From assembly GCA_963817465.1 (NCBI GenBank), contig CAWFOP010000018.1, positions 248,001 to 312,000 on the forward strand: a stretch of DNA of 64,000 nt, given 5' to 3'. The notes under the pieces are model-generated. The model made no database searches and was not told where the DNA came from. It saw nothing but the letters and a program-made list of their open reading frames with translations. This DNA is from CAMPKL01 sp963817465 (GTDB lineage Bacteria > Acidobacteriota > Terriglobia > Bryobacterales > UBA6623). A program made the position numbers and the translations under genes. This document shows positions 18,777 to 29,863 of this stretch, piece after piece; position 1 is the stretch's first letter, and each line of letters starts with the position of its first letter.

Positions 18777-19334
18777 TCAAGCGGAAGGGGAGGCGTCGCT
18801 GTCGGCCGTGAAGGCGTCTTCCAAACCTTCGAGCCATTCCGGCTCCGAAGCGAGTTTCCCTAACGCTTCCATGATTTTACCAGAGGTAAACCCGGCCCTC
18901 TGCAGGGCGCGGACGCAGCGCTGGAAGGCTTTCGGGTCGGCGAGCCTGGCGTCGGGATCGCAACCAAGCTTACGCCGCAGATGATCGCGAATCAGGTTGA
19001 GCTCGTCGACCTCGTGGTAGGCCTCCGCGACGGTGCGCTCGGCTACGGTCGCGTCGACGCCGCGCTGCCGCAGCTCGCTCAGCACGCGGCGGCGGCCTAG
19101 GCGCTGAAATTCCTTGCGGTAATAGGCGTGGGATTCGGCGGTGCGGGAGTCGTTGAGGTAGCCGACGCCGCGCAGGCGCTCGACCACCTCGTCGATGTGA
19201 CGAGGCTCGAGCGCCCTTTGCGTCAGGCGCGAGCGCAGCTCTCGCTCGGTCAGAGGACGGCGCTCGAGCGCGCGTACGCCGTAATCGTACAGTTCTTCGG
19301 GGCCGTACCTTTTCGCCGGACGCCGCAAAGCCAT
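18777..19334 (-). CDS. recX: Regulatory protein RecX
   Basis: 185 residues made of three-helix repeats typical of RecX: YDYGVRALERRPLTERELRSR at the N-terminus, VVERLRGVGYLNDSRTAES in the middle, and RLGRRRVLSELRQRGVD. RecX modulates RecA filament activity. The C-terminal ~60 residues (DPKAFQRCVRALQRAGFTSG) form another helical repeat and an acidic tail. recA is not adjacent. The gene is in a minus-strand series sodC-recX-alaS with short gaps (29 and 56 bases). Confidence 0.85.
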   Translation of the reverse strand: MALRRPAKRYGPEELYDYGVRALERRPLTERELRSRLTQRALEPRHIDEVVERLRGVGYLNDSRTAESHAYYRKEFQRLGRRRVLSELRQRGVDATVAERTVAEAYHEVDELNLIRDHLRRKLGCDPDARLADPKAFQRCVRALQRAGFTSGKIMEALGKLASEPEWLEGLEDAFTADSDASPSA

Positions 19335-19363
19335 CCCGGCGATTCTAGCAGTCGCAGCGAGGC

Positions 19364-20182
19364 TTACATGCCCCGAATGACGCCGCAGGCGATGCGGCTG
19401 CCGGCGTCGCCCGACGGTTGCGACGTGTAGTCGTCCATCCCCTCGTGTACGACGATGGCATGGCCCTCGCCGCCCAGCAGAGAATTCGACTCATTGGGCA
19501 TGAGCGTGACCTTTCCATTCAACACTTCCACGACGGTCGACCCGCCCTTGGGAACGTCGATGTTCGGCATGTCGCCGGCATGATAGTTCGTGCCGGACAG
19601 ATAACCGTGGCTGCTGTTGTCCGGGTTGAAGTGACCGCCGGCCGACTTGAAGTCGGGAGCGTCGCACTTGCCGGTCTCGTGAATGTGAAATGCGTGGCGA
19701 CCGGGCTTCATGCCGTCGAACTTTACTTGCAGCAGGACGCCGTTCGGGACCTGCGTCAAATCCGCGCGCCCAACAGTCTTGCCCTTTGAATCCTTGAGCT
19801 CAGCCATGGCTGTTCGCCGGTCGGTCGATCCTTTGGGCTTGGCGGCCGGGGCCGGCTTCCCAGCCAAACCCGCTGTCTCGTTCGTCGGTTGATTACAAGT
19901 CGCGGCGATCTCTTGAATGTCGTGGACGCGGAAATGGGCTTTACCTTCCAGCGCCGTGCTTTCGCCGGTGAGCTTGACCCAGTGGCCGACGAACTTTGCG
20001 AGCTTATTCGGGCCGGTCACGGCGGCGCCGGCGCCGGTCCCTTCCGTAATGACGTAGCCGGGTGCGCCTTCCGCCTTTTGCAGACAGCCCATTACGGTCG
20101 AGCCTGACTGACCGTCAGCGGGAGCGGCGAAGCAGCTTGCCCCAAGTAAGAGTGCAGTGCCTATGAGACGAAGTTTCATCAT
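19364..20182 (-). CDS. sodC: Cu/Zn superoxide dismutase with extra N-terminal domain
   Basis: 272 residues with a signal peptide (about 1-24), so periplasmic. The last ~150 residues are the Cu/Zn SOD fold: HAFHIHE (H163, H166, H168), GGHFNP (H184), further histidines at 201 and 241, C173 and C266 for the disulfide, and the C-terminal GSRIACGVI. Residues ~28-97 (TVMGCLQKAEGAPGYVITEG to HFRVHDIQEI) form a separate small beta-rich domain joined by a Pro/Ala/Lys linker; I do not recognise its function. A strong GGAGG sits just before the tandem ATG codons; the second ATG (20179) is better spaced. Confidence 0.9.
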   Translation of the reverse strand: MMKLRLIGTALLLGASCFAAPADGQSGSTVMGCLQKAEGAPGYVITEGTGAGAAVTGPNKLAKFVGHWVKLTGESTALEGKAHFRVHDIQEIAATCNQPTNETAGLAGKPAPAAKPKGSTDRRTAMAELKDSKGKTVGRADLTQVPNGVLLQVKFDGMKPGRHAFHIHETGKCDAPDFKSAGGHFNPDNSSHGYLSGTNYHAGDMPNIDVPKGGSTVVEVLNGKVTLMPNESNSLLGGEGHAIVVHEGMDDYTSQPSGDAGSRIACGVIRGM

Positions 20183-20254
20183 GAACCTCCGTCAAGTAGA
20201 GGAACCCGCTGGAAGGCCTGTTACGGCGTCGGGAGGCGCCCATGGCGCCTAGGT

Positions 20255-21691
20255 CTAGGACACGGCGCTGTCGTCGGGATGCGCGATGCGCAGGATCTCG
20301 TCGAGATCGGTCAGCTTCACGCGCGGGCGTCCGTGCGGTTTGCCGCTTTGGATTTCGTAGGCGTCGATGCGCCGCCAATCCTCGTAGGTGACATAGGGGA
20401 CATGGCGTTCGGCAAGCAGCCGCTCAATGGCTTCGGGCTCGGGGTGGCGGGGATGGAAGGTCACTCGGGCGGAGACGTCCTCCATCATGCGCTCGACGGT
20501 TTCCTTGGCGCACCCCTTATTCGCGCCGATCAGGCCGGTGGGGCCGCGCTTGATCCAGCCGGAGACGTAAACGCCGGTGAACGGCTTGCCGTCGTGCTCT
20601 TGGGTAACCCGGCCGTGGTCGTTGGGGACCGTGCCGCGGCCGCGGTCGAACGGCAGGCGCGGCAGCGAGACGCCGCGGTAGCCGACCGAGCGAAACACGA
20701 GCCCGGCCTCGAGCGTGTCAAATTCGCCGGTGGGCCGCGGCCGCACCTCGCCGAACTCGTCGCGATACAGCTCGTTACGAACGATCTTGACGCCGCGCAC
20801 GCGGCCCTGTTCGTCGCCCAAGATCTCGACGGGCGAGACCAGGAAGCGCAGGATCAGCTTGCGATGCTTCTCGGGCTCCTTGCGGTCGCGCAAGGTGAGC
20901 AGGGCTTCGTACTTTTGCTTGACCTGTCGCGGCGCATCGGCGAGATCGGCGGCGCTTTCGGGGTCGAGATCGAGGTCGGCGGCGGGGATCGAGGCCTCGG
21001 CGTCCGCCAGTTCGCCGAGCTCCTTGATTTCGGGCGGCGAAAAACTGGATTGCACCGGGCCGCGGCGGCCCAAGACATACACCGTGCGGATGGAGCTTTG
21101 GCGCAAGGCTTCGAGCGCATGATCTGCGATGTCAGTCAGTTCGAGATTTTCAGGCACGCGGCACAGCACGCGCGCCACGTCGGCGGCGACGTTGCCCACT
21201 CCCACGACGACCGCTGATTTGGCGGTGAAGTCGAAATGCTGGTGAGCGTAATCGGGATCGCCGTTGTACCAGGCGACGAAGTGGCGCGCCGAGTGCACTC
21301 CTTCGAGGTCCTCTCCGGGAATTTGCAGAGCGCGGTCGGCCTGGGCGCCGCTGGCGAAAACGACCTGGTGGTAGCGCTCCGCGAGGTCGTCGAGCGTGAT
21401 GTCGCGGCCGTATTCGACGTTGCCGAAGAAGCGGAAGCCGGGCAGCGCCGCCAGCTTTTCGTAGAGCGCCGCCACCGACTTGATCTTCGGGTGATCGGGT
21501 GCGACGCCGCTGCGCACCAAGCCAAACGGCATCGGCAGGCGGTCGTACATGTCCACGCGGACGCTGAGACCTTCCTGCTGAAACAGCGACTGCACGGCGT
21601 AGAACCCCGCCGGACCCGAGCCGATCACGGCGACTCGCAAGGGTGCATCAGGACCGCCCAATCGGGGGACGGCGGCGTCGGCGCTGGACAT
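20255..21691 (-). CDS. Ferredoxin/adrenodoxin-type NADP+ reductase (FprA-like)
   Basis: About 478 residues. FAD-binding GSGPAGFYAVQSLF near the N-terminus, the conserved YDRLPMPFGLVRSGVAPDHP, the NADP-binding GVGNVAADVARVL, and the C-terminal VYVSGWIKRGPTGLIGANK identify the FprA/adrenodoxin reductase family that transfers electrons between NADPH and ferredoxin. The N-terminal start MSSADAAVPRLGG at 21691 is preferred; the open frame continues upstream without conservation. No ferredoxin gene is visible nearby. Its 3' end lies 72 bases from sodC, transcribed in the same direction. Confidence 0.9.
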   Translation of the reverse strand: MSSADAAVPRLGGPDAPLRVAVIGSGPAGFYAVQSLFQQEGLSVRVDMYDRLPMPFGLVRSGVAPDHPKIKSVAALYEKLAALPGFRFFGNVEYGRDITLDDLAERYHQVVFASGAQADRALQIPGEDLEGVHSARHFVAWYNGDPDYAHQHFDFTAKSAVVVGVGNVAADVARVLCRVPENLELTDIADHALEALRQSSIRTVYVLGRRGPVQSSFSPPEIKELGELADAEASIPAADLDLDPESAADLADAPRQVKQKYEALLTLRDRKEPEKHRKLILRFLVSPVEILGDEQGRVRGVKIVRNELYRDEFGEVRPRPTGEFDTLEAGLVFRSVGYRGVSLPRLPFDRGRGTVPNDHGRVTQEHDGKPFTGVYVSGWIKRGPTGLIGANKGCAKETVERMMEDVSARVTFHPRHPEPEAIERLLAERHVPYVTYEDWRRIDAYEIQSGKPHGRPRVKLTDLDEILRIAHPDDSAVS

Positions 21692-21811
21692 TGGGCACGA
21701 TTCTATAGGGGCAAGGGGGTCTTCGTCACCCCGGCAACTTTGCGGCCCGCTGAGGGAATCCGGCGCCGAACGGCGCATTCCTCAGTGAGACTCCGAGGAG
21801 ACTGAACTCAA

Positions 21812-22249
21812 ATGGCAAACCCCTACCGCTGCAGCGCACAGATCGGAGACGTCGAAATTCAGGCGCTTTCCGCCAACTTCGACCTCTTCTCCAGCAAGGA
21901 CGAGTTGGGGCTTCCGAACATCGGCTCGGCGGACACCTGCATCAGCTTGACAATCGACTTGCTCGACACCCAGAACGCAACCTTTACAAAGCTGTCTCGG
22001 CTCTTCGATCTCGCCAACCGCCTGCATCAGGAAAAAGTGGTGGACATGAAGCTGTGGTTCTGGATCGACGAGCATCAGGAGGATGCGGTCATGCAGCTCA
22101 GCTTCCCCGGCTGGGTGCGACGGTTCAATGTAGTACAGCCGTCAATCACCGCGCCGGGCGGCGGCGGCACGCTGGGTCACATGCTGCTGCTCGAGATCGA
22201 GCCGGCGCTCGACGAGACGCACTATAAGAAGATCTTGATCAGCAACTAG
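21812..22249 (+). CDS. Hcp-like tube protein candidate
   Basis: 145 residues with no signal peptide. The pattern resembles Hcp/TssD-type beta-barrel proteins of type VI secretion and related contractile systems: an opening ISLTIDLLD strand, VVDMKLWFWIDEHQEDAVM, then the LSFPGWVRRFNVVQPSI segment and a C-terminal GHMLLLEIEPALD strand. No other secretion-system gene is present, so it would be an orphan. A GAGGAG box precedes ATG 21812. It is followed 70 bases later by the caspase-like gene. Family assignment is tentative. Confidence 0.45.
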   Translation: MANPYRCSAQIGDVEIQALSANFDLFSSKDELGLPNIGSADTCISLTIDLLDTQNATFTKLSRLFDLANRLHQEKVVDMKLWFWIDEHQEDAVMQLSFPGWVRRFNVVQPSITAPGGGGTLGHMLLLEIEPALDETHYKKILISN

Positions 22250-22285
22250 CGTGGAGGTCACGCAGAGGCCTCGCCGCCGCGGGGT

Positions 22286-22291
22286 TATAAT
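22286..22291 (+). promoter_or_regulatory. Putative -10 box of the caspase-like gene
   Basis: A perfect TATAAT lies 29 bases before the ATG at 22320, in an otherwise GC-rich gap. No matching -35 is seen at the standard spacing, so this is a tentative promoter call. Confidence 0.35.
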
Positions 22292-22319
22292 TTTGAACAA
22301 TCCCGAGAGGTCTTTCGGC

Positions 22320-23866
22320 ATGTTTCGCGCGCTCATCGTCGGCATCGTAACTGTGGCGAGTCTCGCCGCTCAGCCGCGCGATCTCGCCTACCGCAGCAAC
22401 ACCGAACACCGCTTCGCCCTCGTGGTGGGCAACAACAACTATCAGTACGCTCCGCACCTGGCCAATGCCGAGAATGACGCGGTCGACCTGACCAAAGAGC
22501 TGCGCAGGCTCGGGTTCGATGTCGATCAGGTGTTGAACGCCGACCTGCGCACGCTCGATGAGTCCATCGACCGCTTTGTGGGCAAGCTCCGGCCGGGGGA
22601 CGTCGCGCTGTTCCATTTCTCCGGGCACGGCATGGAGGTCGACGGCGAGAACTATCTGATTCCAGTCGACTTCAAGCTCAGGGACGAGGCCAGCGTGCGC
22701 TACGACGCCTACTCGGCGTCGAAGTTGAACGACCGCCTGGCCGGCGCCGCATCGCGGCTGAACATCGTCATGCTCGACGCTTGCCGCAACAACGGCTTTC
22801 GGTCGTCGCGGTCGACCAGCGGCGGGCTGGCAATGATGAACGCCGCCGAAGGCAGCTTCATCGCCTTCGCCACCGGGCCCGGAATGACCGCCGACGACAA
22901 CCGCAGACGGGCGCAACGGCCTGTTCACGGCGCACTTGTTGGATGCGCTCCAACAGCCGGGGCTGACCTTGGACGAAGTCTTCAACGAAGTGCGCCAGGA
23001 AGTCTACTCGGAGTCGGCACAAGCGTCAACTGCCGTGGAGCAGCTCGAGCGTGATCGGCGACTTCTATTTCCATCCGCGCGAGCCGGAGCCGCCGCAGCC
23101 GAAGGCCGCGGACGCCGCCGCGCCGGCCCCGGTCGCTGCCGTGGACGTCGAGCTGACGTATTGGAACTCAATTCAGAACAGCGCCAACCCGGCGGTTTTC
23201 AAGTCCTATTTGCAGCGCTATCCCTCGGGCCATTTCGCGGATCTGGCGAATATCAAGCTGGCCGAGTTGACGGTCGACCCGACTCCCGCGCCGCCCTGGA
23301 CGCAGCCCAAGGCGCCGCGAACGAAAGCGCCCGCCCCCGCGGTGCGAACGCCCGAGAACAAGGCGGGGCCGCCTGTGACCGCGCCCGTGCTCGAGAAGAC
23401 CAAGCCGGTCGAGTTCGACAGTCTGCCGGTGGTCGCCGGCGACCGCGGCGTCCAGACGCGCATCGCTCGCAACGACGAGGAGCTGGCGGTACTGATGCGG
23501 TCCGATCCTCGCTCGATCGAACGCGTTTCCATTCCCGAGAGCGAAGACTACGTAGGGGTCGGCGGTCGCGGCGCGCAGGTGCTGGTCAAGAAGACCGACG
23601 CAAACAAGCAGCGCTACACGCTCACGCTGCAAGAGCCGGAGCGCCGCGGCGCTGGAGCAAACCCCAGCGGGCGGCCGCCTTCGCTCAACCCCGACGCGAA
23701 GATTTCGCTGCTGGACGGGCTCGCCGAGCAAGTCGAGAAGAAGAATCTCCAGACGCTCGAGCCGATTCAATACAACATGCAGGGCCCCAACGTCTGCGAC
23801 GAGCTCGTGATCTATAGAGTCGAGCCGGGCCGTATCGTGGGCTACCTAGCCGAAGCCAAGCCCTAA
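22320..23866 (+). CDS. Exported caspase-like (C14) protease, two frameshifts
   Basis: A signal peptide (MFRALIVGIVTVASLAAQ) precedes a caspase fold: ALVVGNNNYQYAPHLANAEN, the catalytic histidine in FHFSGHGMEVDG (H103) and the catalytic cysteine in VMLDACRNNGF (C155). After TGPGMTADDN the frame breaks near 22905-22920; homologous sequence continues as NGLFTAHLLDALQQPGLTL, then breaks again near 23020 and resumes as QLPWSSSSVIGDFYFHP. The last ~260 residues are a Pro/Ala-rich linker and an unrecognised domain. GAGAGG precedes ATG 22320. Both breaks are single-base and may be sequence errors. A role in regulated proteolysis is inferred from the family only. Confidence 0.75.
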
Positions 23867-23953
23867 GCCTCCGCCGAGCAGCGCCGCCGGCTTCCAACTT
23901 GCGATCGCGCGGGCGCCTCAAGCGGGCATCCCGCTCGCCTAAGGTAAAGGGAA

Positions 23954-24746
23954 GTGGGCGGCGACACTCAGATCCAGGCCGTGCGCGAGGCCTACGACCG
24001 CCTGGCGCCCGATTACGAGACCGAGTTCACCGGCGCCCTGCTGGCGGACCTGCAACGCCGGGCGATTTGGAGTCGTCTGCGCGGGAAGTTCCGCCCCGGT
24101 CAGCGCATACTCGACCTCGGTTGCGGAACGGGCGAGGACGCGGTGCGGCTCGCTCGCCGCGGAATTGCGGTCCACGGGATCGACGTCTCAGCCGCCATGC
24201 TCGAGATCGCTCGCTTCAAAGCCGCCGGCGCCGGGCTCGAAGAGCTGACGACCTTCGAGCAACGCCCAATCGAAGACCTCGCCTCGCTGCACGAAAGGCC
24301 CTTCGACGGCGCCGTCTCGATCTTCGGAGCCTTCAACTGCTTGCACGACCTGCGGCCCGCGGCGGCCCAGTTGGGACGGCTCGTCAAGCCCGGCGGATCG
24401 CGTCGCAATTTGTTTGATGAACCGCACCTGCCTGTGGGACGTTCTGCTGCGGCCTGTGACCGCGCTGCTGGGCGGCGACGCAAGCATTCGAGACGGCGAC
24501 GAGTTTTTTCTGCACTACCCGAGTGTGGAGGAAGCGGCGGCTGCTTTCGACCGCTGGTTCACTCTCGAAGCCTGCCCGGGAATTGGGGTCGTCCTGCCGC
24601 CGGCGGACCTGGAAGGCCTGGCGCAGCGCGTTCCCGGCGTAGTGCGGGCGCTGGCGCTGCTCGATCGCGCGGCGGGAGGCTTGCCGTGGATCCGCTACTG
24701 CGCCGATCACCGCCTCTTGATTTTTCGTCGACGAGTGGCACACTAG
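23954..24746 (+). CDS. Class I SAM-dependent methyltransferase, one frameshift
   Basis: About 263 residues when rejoined. Motif I is LDLGCGTGEDAV, followed by GIDVSAAMLEIAR and the post-motif FDGAVSIFGAFNCLHDL. The first frame goes wrong after LVKPGG at about 24398-24405; one inserted base restores VAICLMNRTCLWDVLLRP and a normal C-terminus ending at 24746. GTG 23954 is the only start near the conserved YDRLAPDYE. Substrate unknown; the C-terminal motifs resemble methyltransferases acting on small molecules or lipids. It lies between the caspase-like gene and the amidase. Confidence 0.72.
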
Positions 24747-24776
24747 AGCAATCTCGAAATTCGGAGATCCCTCCCC

Positions 24777-26418
24777 ATGAATCGACGTCAGTTCTTGATC
24801 GCCTCCGGCGCCGCGGGCGCCGCTGCTTGCTCCAAGCCCGGCGAGGCCCCGGCTTCGTCCGCGCCGAGCACCCCCGGTTTCGAGCTGGCCGAGGCGACCT
24901 TCGATCAGCTTCGCGAGCGCATGGAGTCCGGCGCCGAGACAGCTCATTCGATCGCCGCGAAGTACCTGTCGCGGATCGAGCAAGTCGATCAAGCCGGGCC
25001 CGGCCTTAACGCGGTCATCGAGATCAACCCCGACGCGCTCGCCCTCGCCGATCAGCTCGACGCCGAGCGCAAGGACGGCGCCGTGCGCGGCCCGCTGCAC
25101 GGCGTCCCCATCCTGATCAAAGACAACATCGACACCGCGGACAAGATGATGACCACCGCCGGTTCGTTGGCGCTCGAAGGCTCGATCGCCGCGCAGGACT
25201 CCGGTGTGGCGGCGGCGCTACGCAAGTCCGGCGCGTTGATTCTCGGCAAGACGAACTTGAGCGAGTGGGCGAACTTCCGCTCTGACAACTCGACGAGCGG
25301 CTGGAGCGGGCGCGGCGGCCAGACGCACAACCCGTATTCCCTCGACCGCAACCCCTGCGGCTCGAGCTCCGGCTCGGGCGCCGGGGCGTCGGCGAACCTG
25401 TGCGCCGGAGCCATCGGCACCGAGACAAACGGCTCGGTCGTCTGCCCCTCTTCGATCAACGGCATCGTCGGGATCAAGCCGACCTTGGGTCTCATCAGCC
25501 GCGCGGGCATCATCCCGATCGCGCACACCCAAGACACCGCCGGCCCAATGTGCCGCACGGTGCGCGACGCGGCCATCCTGCTGAGCGCGCTGGCCGGCGT
25601 CGATCCGCGTGACGAGGCGACCGCGGCGGCCGCGGGCAAGCTGCACGCCGACTATACCGAGTTTCTCGACGCGGGAGCGTTGAAGGGCGCCCGCATCGGC
25701 GTCGCACGCTCCTTCTTCGGGCGCCGTGACAGACGTCGACGATGTCGCCGAAGCCAACCTCACCGCATTGCGCGATGCGGGCGCTGAAGTCGTCGACATC
25801 GACGATATGGTCGAGCGATCCGCGTTCGGCGACGATACGCTGCAGGTGCTGCTCTACGAATTCAAGACCGATCTGAACGCCTATCTCGCCGGGCTCGGCC
25901 CCGCTGCACCGGTCAAATCGCTCGCCGACATCATCGCGTTCAACGCGGCCAACGCCGATCGCGAGCTGCCGTTCTTCAACCAAAAAATCATGATCGACGC
26001 CGAGGCCAAGGGTCCGCTGACCGAGCCGGCGTACAAGAAATCGCTGGCGAACATCAAACGCCTGGCCAGGGTCGAAGGGATCGACGGCGCACTGAAGAAG
26101 CACAACGTCGAAGCCTTGGTCGCGCCCACCACGGGGCCGGCATGGGTGACCGATCTGATCAACGGCGACCACGGCTCGGGCGGCAGCTCGACGTTGGCGG
26201 CGGTCGCCGGGTATCCGCACATCACCGTGCCCGGCGGGTTCATTCGCGGGCTGCCCGTCGGCTTTTCGTTCTTTGGGACGGCGTGGACCGAGCCGCGGCT
26301 CATCGCGCTGGCCTACGCCTTCGAGCAGGCGACGAAGCATCGCGCCGAGCCCGAGTTGATGCCGTCGCTCGGTCTGGGAGCCCGGCCGCGGCGCGTCTCG
26401 CCCGAGGCCAAGGCATAG
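24777..26418 (+). CDS. Amidase-signature hydrolase lipoprotein, one frameshift
   Basis: N-terminal MNRRQFLIASGAAGAAAC looks like a Tat/lipoprotein signal with the lipid-attached cysteine at 18. The amidase-signature triad is present: K115 in ILIKDNIDT, a cis-serine in PCGSSSGSGAG (196-198), and S220 in TETNGSVVCPSS. The frame changes near 25722-25727 (GGGCGCCGTGAC); with one added base it continues as VTDVDDVAEANLTALRDAG to TAG 26416-26418. Rejoined length is about 547 residues. Such enzymes hydrolyse amide bonds of diverse substrates, including Glu-tRNA amidotransferase-like reactions; the exported form is probably catabolic. Starts 30 bases after the methyltransferase. Confidence 0.82.
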
Positions 26419-26531
26419 ATTCCGAGTCGTGCGTATTCGGACGTTTTCGCGCCGCAATCTCACGGATTCGTAATCAAAACTTTTTATCCCGCCTACAGAC
26501 GGCGGAGTTCTCGGAGCGCTGTGATAGGATG

Positions 26532-26586
26532 CCAGGTTCCGGAGGTGCGTACCTCCGGGAGTGAGCGATCCCGAAGTCCAACCTGG
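26532..26586 (+). promoter_or_regulatory. Structured leader of glnA (three-way junction candidate)
   Basis: An outer stem pairs CCAGGTT (26532-26538) with AACCTGG (26580-26586). Inside are a perfect 8-bp hairpin, CCGGAGGT/ACCTCCGG with loop GCGT (26539-26558), and a possible short stem GGGA/TCCC (26557-26572) followed by CGAAG. The outer 3' strand runs directly into the ribosome-binding GGAGGAG of glnA, so closing it would limit translation start. The fold recalls glutamine-type leader RNAs but I cannot match a consensus. Confidence 0.45.
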
Positions 26587-26593
26587 AGGAGAG

Positions 26594-28015
<1,422 letters not shown>

Positions 28016-28045
28016 GTCTTTCAGGACCTTCTCCAAGCAACAAAT

Positions 28046-28083
28046 GAGAGCCGCCGGCCGTAAGTCGGCGGCTCTCTCATTTG
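28046..28083 (+). terminator. Terminator hairpin after glnA
   Basis: An 11-bp stem GAGAGCCGCCG (28046-28056) pairs with CGGCGGCTCTC (28066-28076), loop GCCGTAAGT, followed by TCATTT. The flanking AAATGA/TCATTT also nearly pairs, so it could work in both directions. Confidence 0.7.
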
Positions 28084-28175
28084 GAAGCATGCTCGACTCG
28101 TGTCACTGTCGCCGATCAAGTCCGCAACCCGCGTGCTCACCCGGGCGGTTGACGCGCGGCCTATGCTGAGAGCTT

Positions 28176-29816
28176 ATGGCCGAAACCACCCAGGAATCCA
28201 TCGCGTTTCCGAGGCTCGAGGACGCGCAGATCGAGGGCATGCGCAAGTGCCCGGAGTCGCGCGAGCGGACCTTTCAAGACGGCGAAACGCTGTTCCATGC
28301 CGGCGACCTGGAGTTTGACTTCTACGTGGTCGTCAGCGGCGTCGTCGACATCTACGAAAAGAACGCCCCGGAGCCAATCGCCTCGCACGATACCGGCCAC
28401 TTCTCGGGCGACATCGACATGCTCACCGGCAGGCCGGCCGTCGTCACGGCCAAGGCGCGAGGCGAGACGCTCGTGTTGGCGCTGCCCGCCAAGAACCTCC
28501 GCCGCGTCATCAGCCAAGTTCCGGCTCTCGGCGACATGATCTTGCGAGCGTTCCTGATGCGCCGGCAAATGCTCGAAGAGCATGGCGGCTTCGGCGTTCA
28601 CGTCATCGGCTCGCGCTATTCCAAAGACACCCATCGAATTCGGGAATTCCTGGCCAGAAACCGCTGCTTGTTCCACTGGGACGACCTCGAAGACCGCAAG
28701 GACTCCCAGACGTTGCTCGACAGCCTCGGCGTGGCGCTCGAGCAGACTCCGGTGGTCGTCTGTTCGGACGGCACGGTTCTGAAGAACCCGGAGAACGGCG
28801 ACCTCGCCCGCTGCTTGGGAATTCGACGCCCGATCGACAAGGCGCTCTACGACCTGGTGATCGTCGGCGCCGGACCCGCCGGGTTGGCTGCCGCGGTCTA
28901 CGGCGCCTCCGAAGGCTTGAACACGCTCATGATCGATTCGACCGGACCCGGCGGCCAGGCCGGAACGAGCTCGAAGATCGAGAACTACATGGGCTTCCCG
29001 ACCGGCCTATCCGGTTCCGACCTGGCGAACCGCGCGCTGATTCAGGCGCAAAAGTTCGGCGCGCGCATCTCCGCGCCTTCCCAGGCGGCCGCGCTCGATT
29101 GCGGCGGCGGCCATCATTTGATCACGCTCGCCGAGGGCGACGAGATCCTCTCGCGCTGCGTGCTGATCGCAACCGGCGCCTCGTACCGCAGGCTGCCGAT
29201 CCCCGGAATCGAAGCGTTCGAAGGCCGCGGCGTCTACTATGCCGCGACGGCTGTCGAGGCGCTGACTTGCAAGGATCTCGAAGTAGTCGTCGTGGGCGGA
29301 GGCAACTCCGCGGGGCAGGCGTCGGTCTTCCTGTCCGGTCAAGCGAAGCAGGTTTATCACCTCATCCGCGGCGACGATATCCAAAAGGGCATGTCGCAAT
29401 ACCTGGCCGACCGCATCGAAAACACGCCGCACATCGAGCTGCTGACTCAGAGCGAGGTTGCGGCGGTCGGCGGCGAGACGACTCTCGATTGCGTCAGGGT
29501 CAAACACAATCGCACGGGCGAAACCCGCGACCTGCCGGCGTGCGCGCTCTTCGTCTTTATCGGCGCTGAACCGCACACCGAGTGGCTGCCCGTCGAATTC
29601 GACAAAGACGCGCACGGCTTCCTGCGAACCGGCGCGCAACTGCATGGATCGCCGAAGTGGACCTCCGACCGGGCGCCGTTCTTTCTCGAGACGAGTTGCC
29701 CGGGCGTCTTCGCGGCGGGCGACGTGCGCCATGAGTCGATCAAGCGCGTCGCCTCGGCCGTGGGCGAGGGCTCGATGTCAGTCCATCTGGTGCACCAATT
29801 CCTGAGAATCAGTTGA
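28176..29816 (+). CDS. Cyclic-nucleotide-binding / thioredoxin-like / thioredoxin reductase-like fusion
   Basis: 546 residues in three parts: a Crp-type cyclic-nucleotide-binding domain (about 20-130, with FQDGETLFHAGD and GHFSGDIDMLTGRPAV), a thioredoxin-like domain (about 140-220), and an FAD/NAD-dependent thioredoxin reductase-like domain (225-545; IVGAGPAGLAAAVYGASEG, VVVVGGGNSAGQAS, GVFAAGDVRHESIKRVA). The place where thioredoxin reductases have the redox CxxC reads GVYYAATAVEAL (residues 352-362), so the disulfide is missing. It is probably not a true thioredoxin reductase but a flavoprotein oxidoreductase gated by a ligand. Starts at ATG 28176, downstream of a TATGCT box. Confidence 0.82.
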   Translation: MAETTQESIAFPRLEDAQIEGMRKCPESRERTFQDGETLFHAGDLEFDFYVVVSGVVDIYEKNAPEPIASHDTGHFSGDIDMLTGRPAVVTAKARGETLVLALPAKNLRRVISQVPALGDMILRAFLMRRQMLEEHGGFGVHVIGSRYSKDTHRIREFLARNRCLFHWDDLEDRKDSQTLLDSLGVALEQTPVVVCSDGTVLKNPENGDLARCLGIRRPIDKALYDLVIVGAGPAGLAAAVYGASEGLNTLMIDSTGPGGQAGTSSKIENYMGFPTGLSGSDLANRALIQAQKFGARISAPSQAAALDCGGGHHLITLAEGDEILSRCVLIATGASYRRLPIPGIEAFEGRGVYYAATAVEALTCKDLEVVVVGGGNSAGQASVFLSGQAKQVYHLIRGDDIQKGMSQYLADRIENTPHIELLTQSEVAAVGGETTLDCVRVKHNRTGETRDLPACALFVFIGAEPHTEWLPVEFDKDAHGFLRTGAQLHGSPKWTSDRAPFFLETSCPGVFAAGDVRHESIKRVASAVGEGSMSVHLVHQFLRIS

Positions 29817-29863
29817 TACGTAGCCCTGGGCCGCCTCATCCATGGCGCTACCCTCGCGGTTCG

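Noticed and set aside
16201..18984. Plus-strand open frame of 927 codons
   Set aside because: It is the antisense shadow of alaS; the minus-strand frame has full synthetase motifs, and the plus-strand protein has none.
24740..24776. Sigma-54 promoter before the amidase (TGGCAC)
   Set aside because: The downstream TTGC element is missing at the required spacing.
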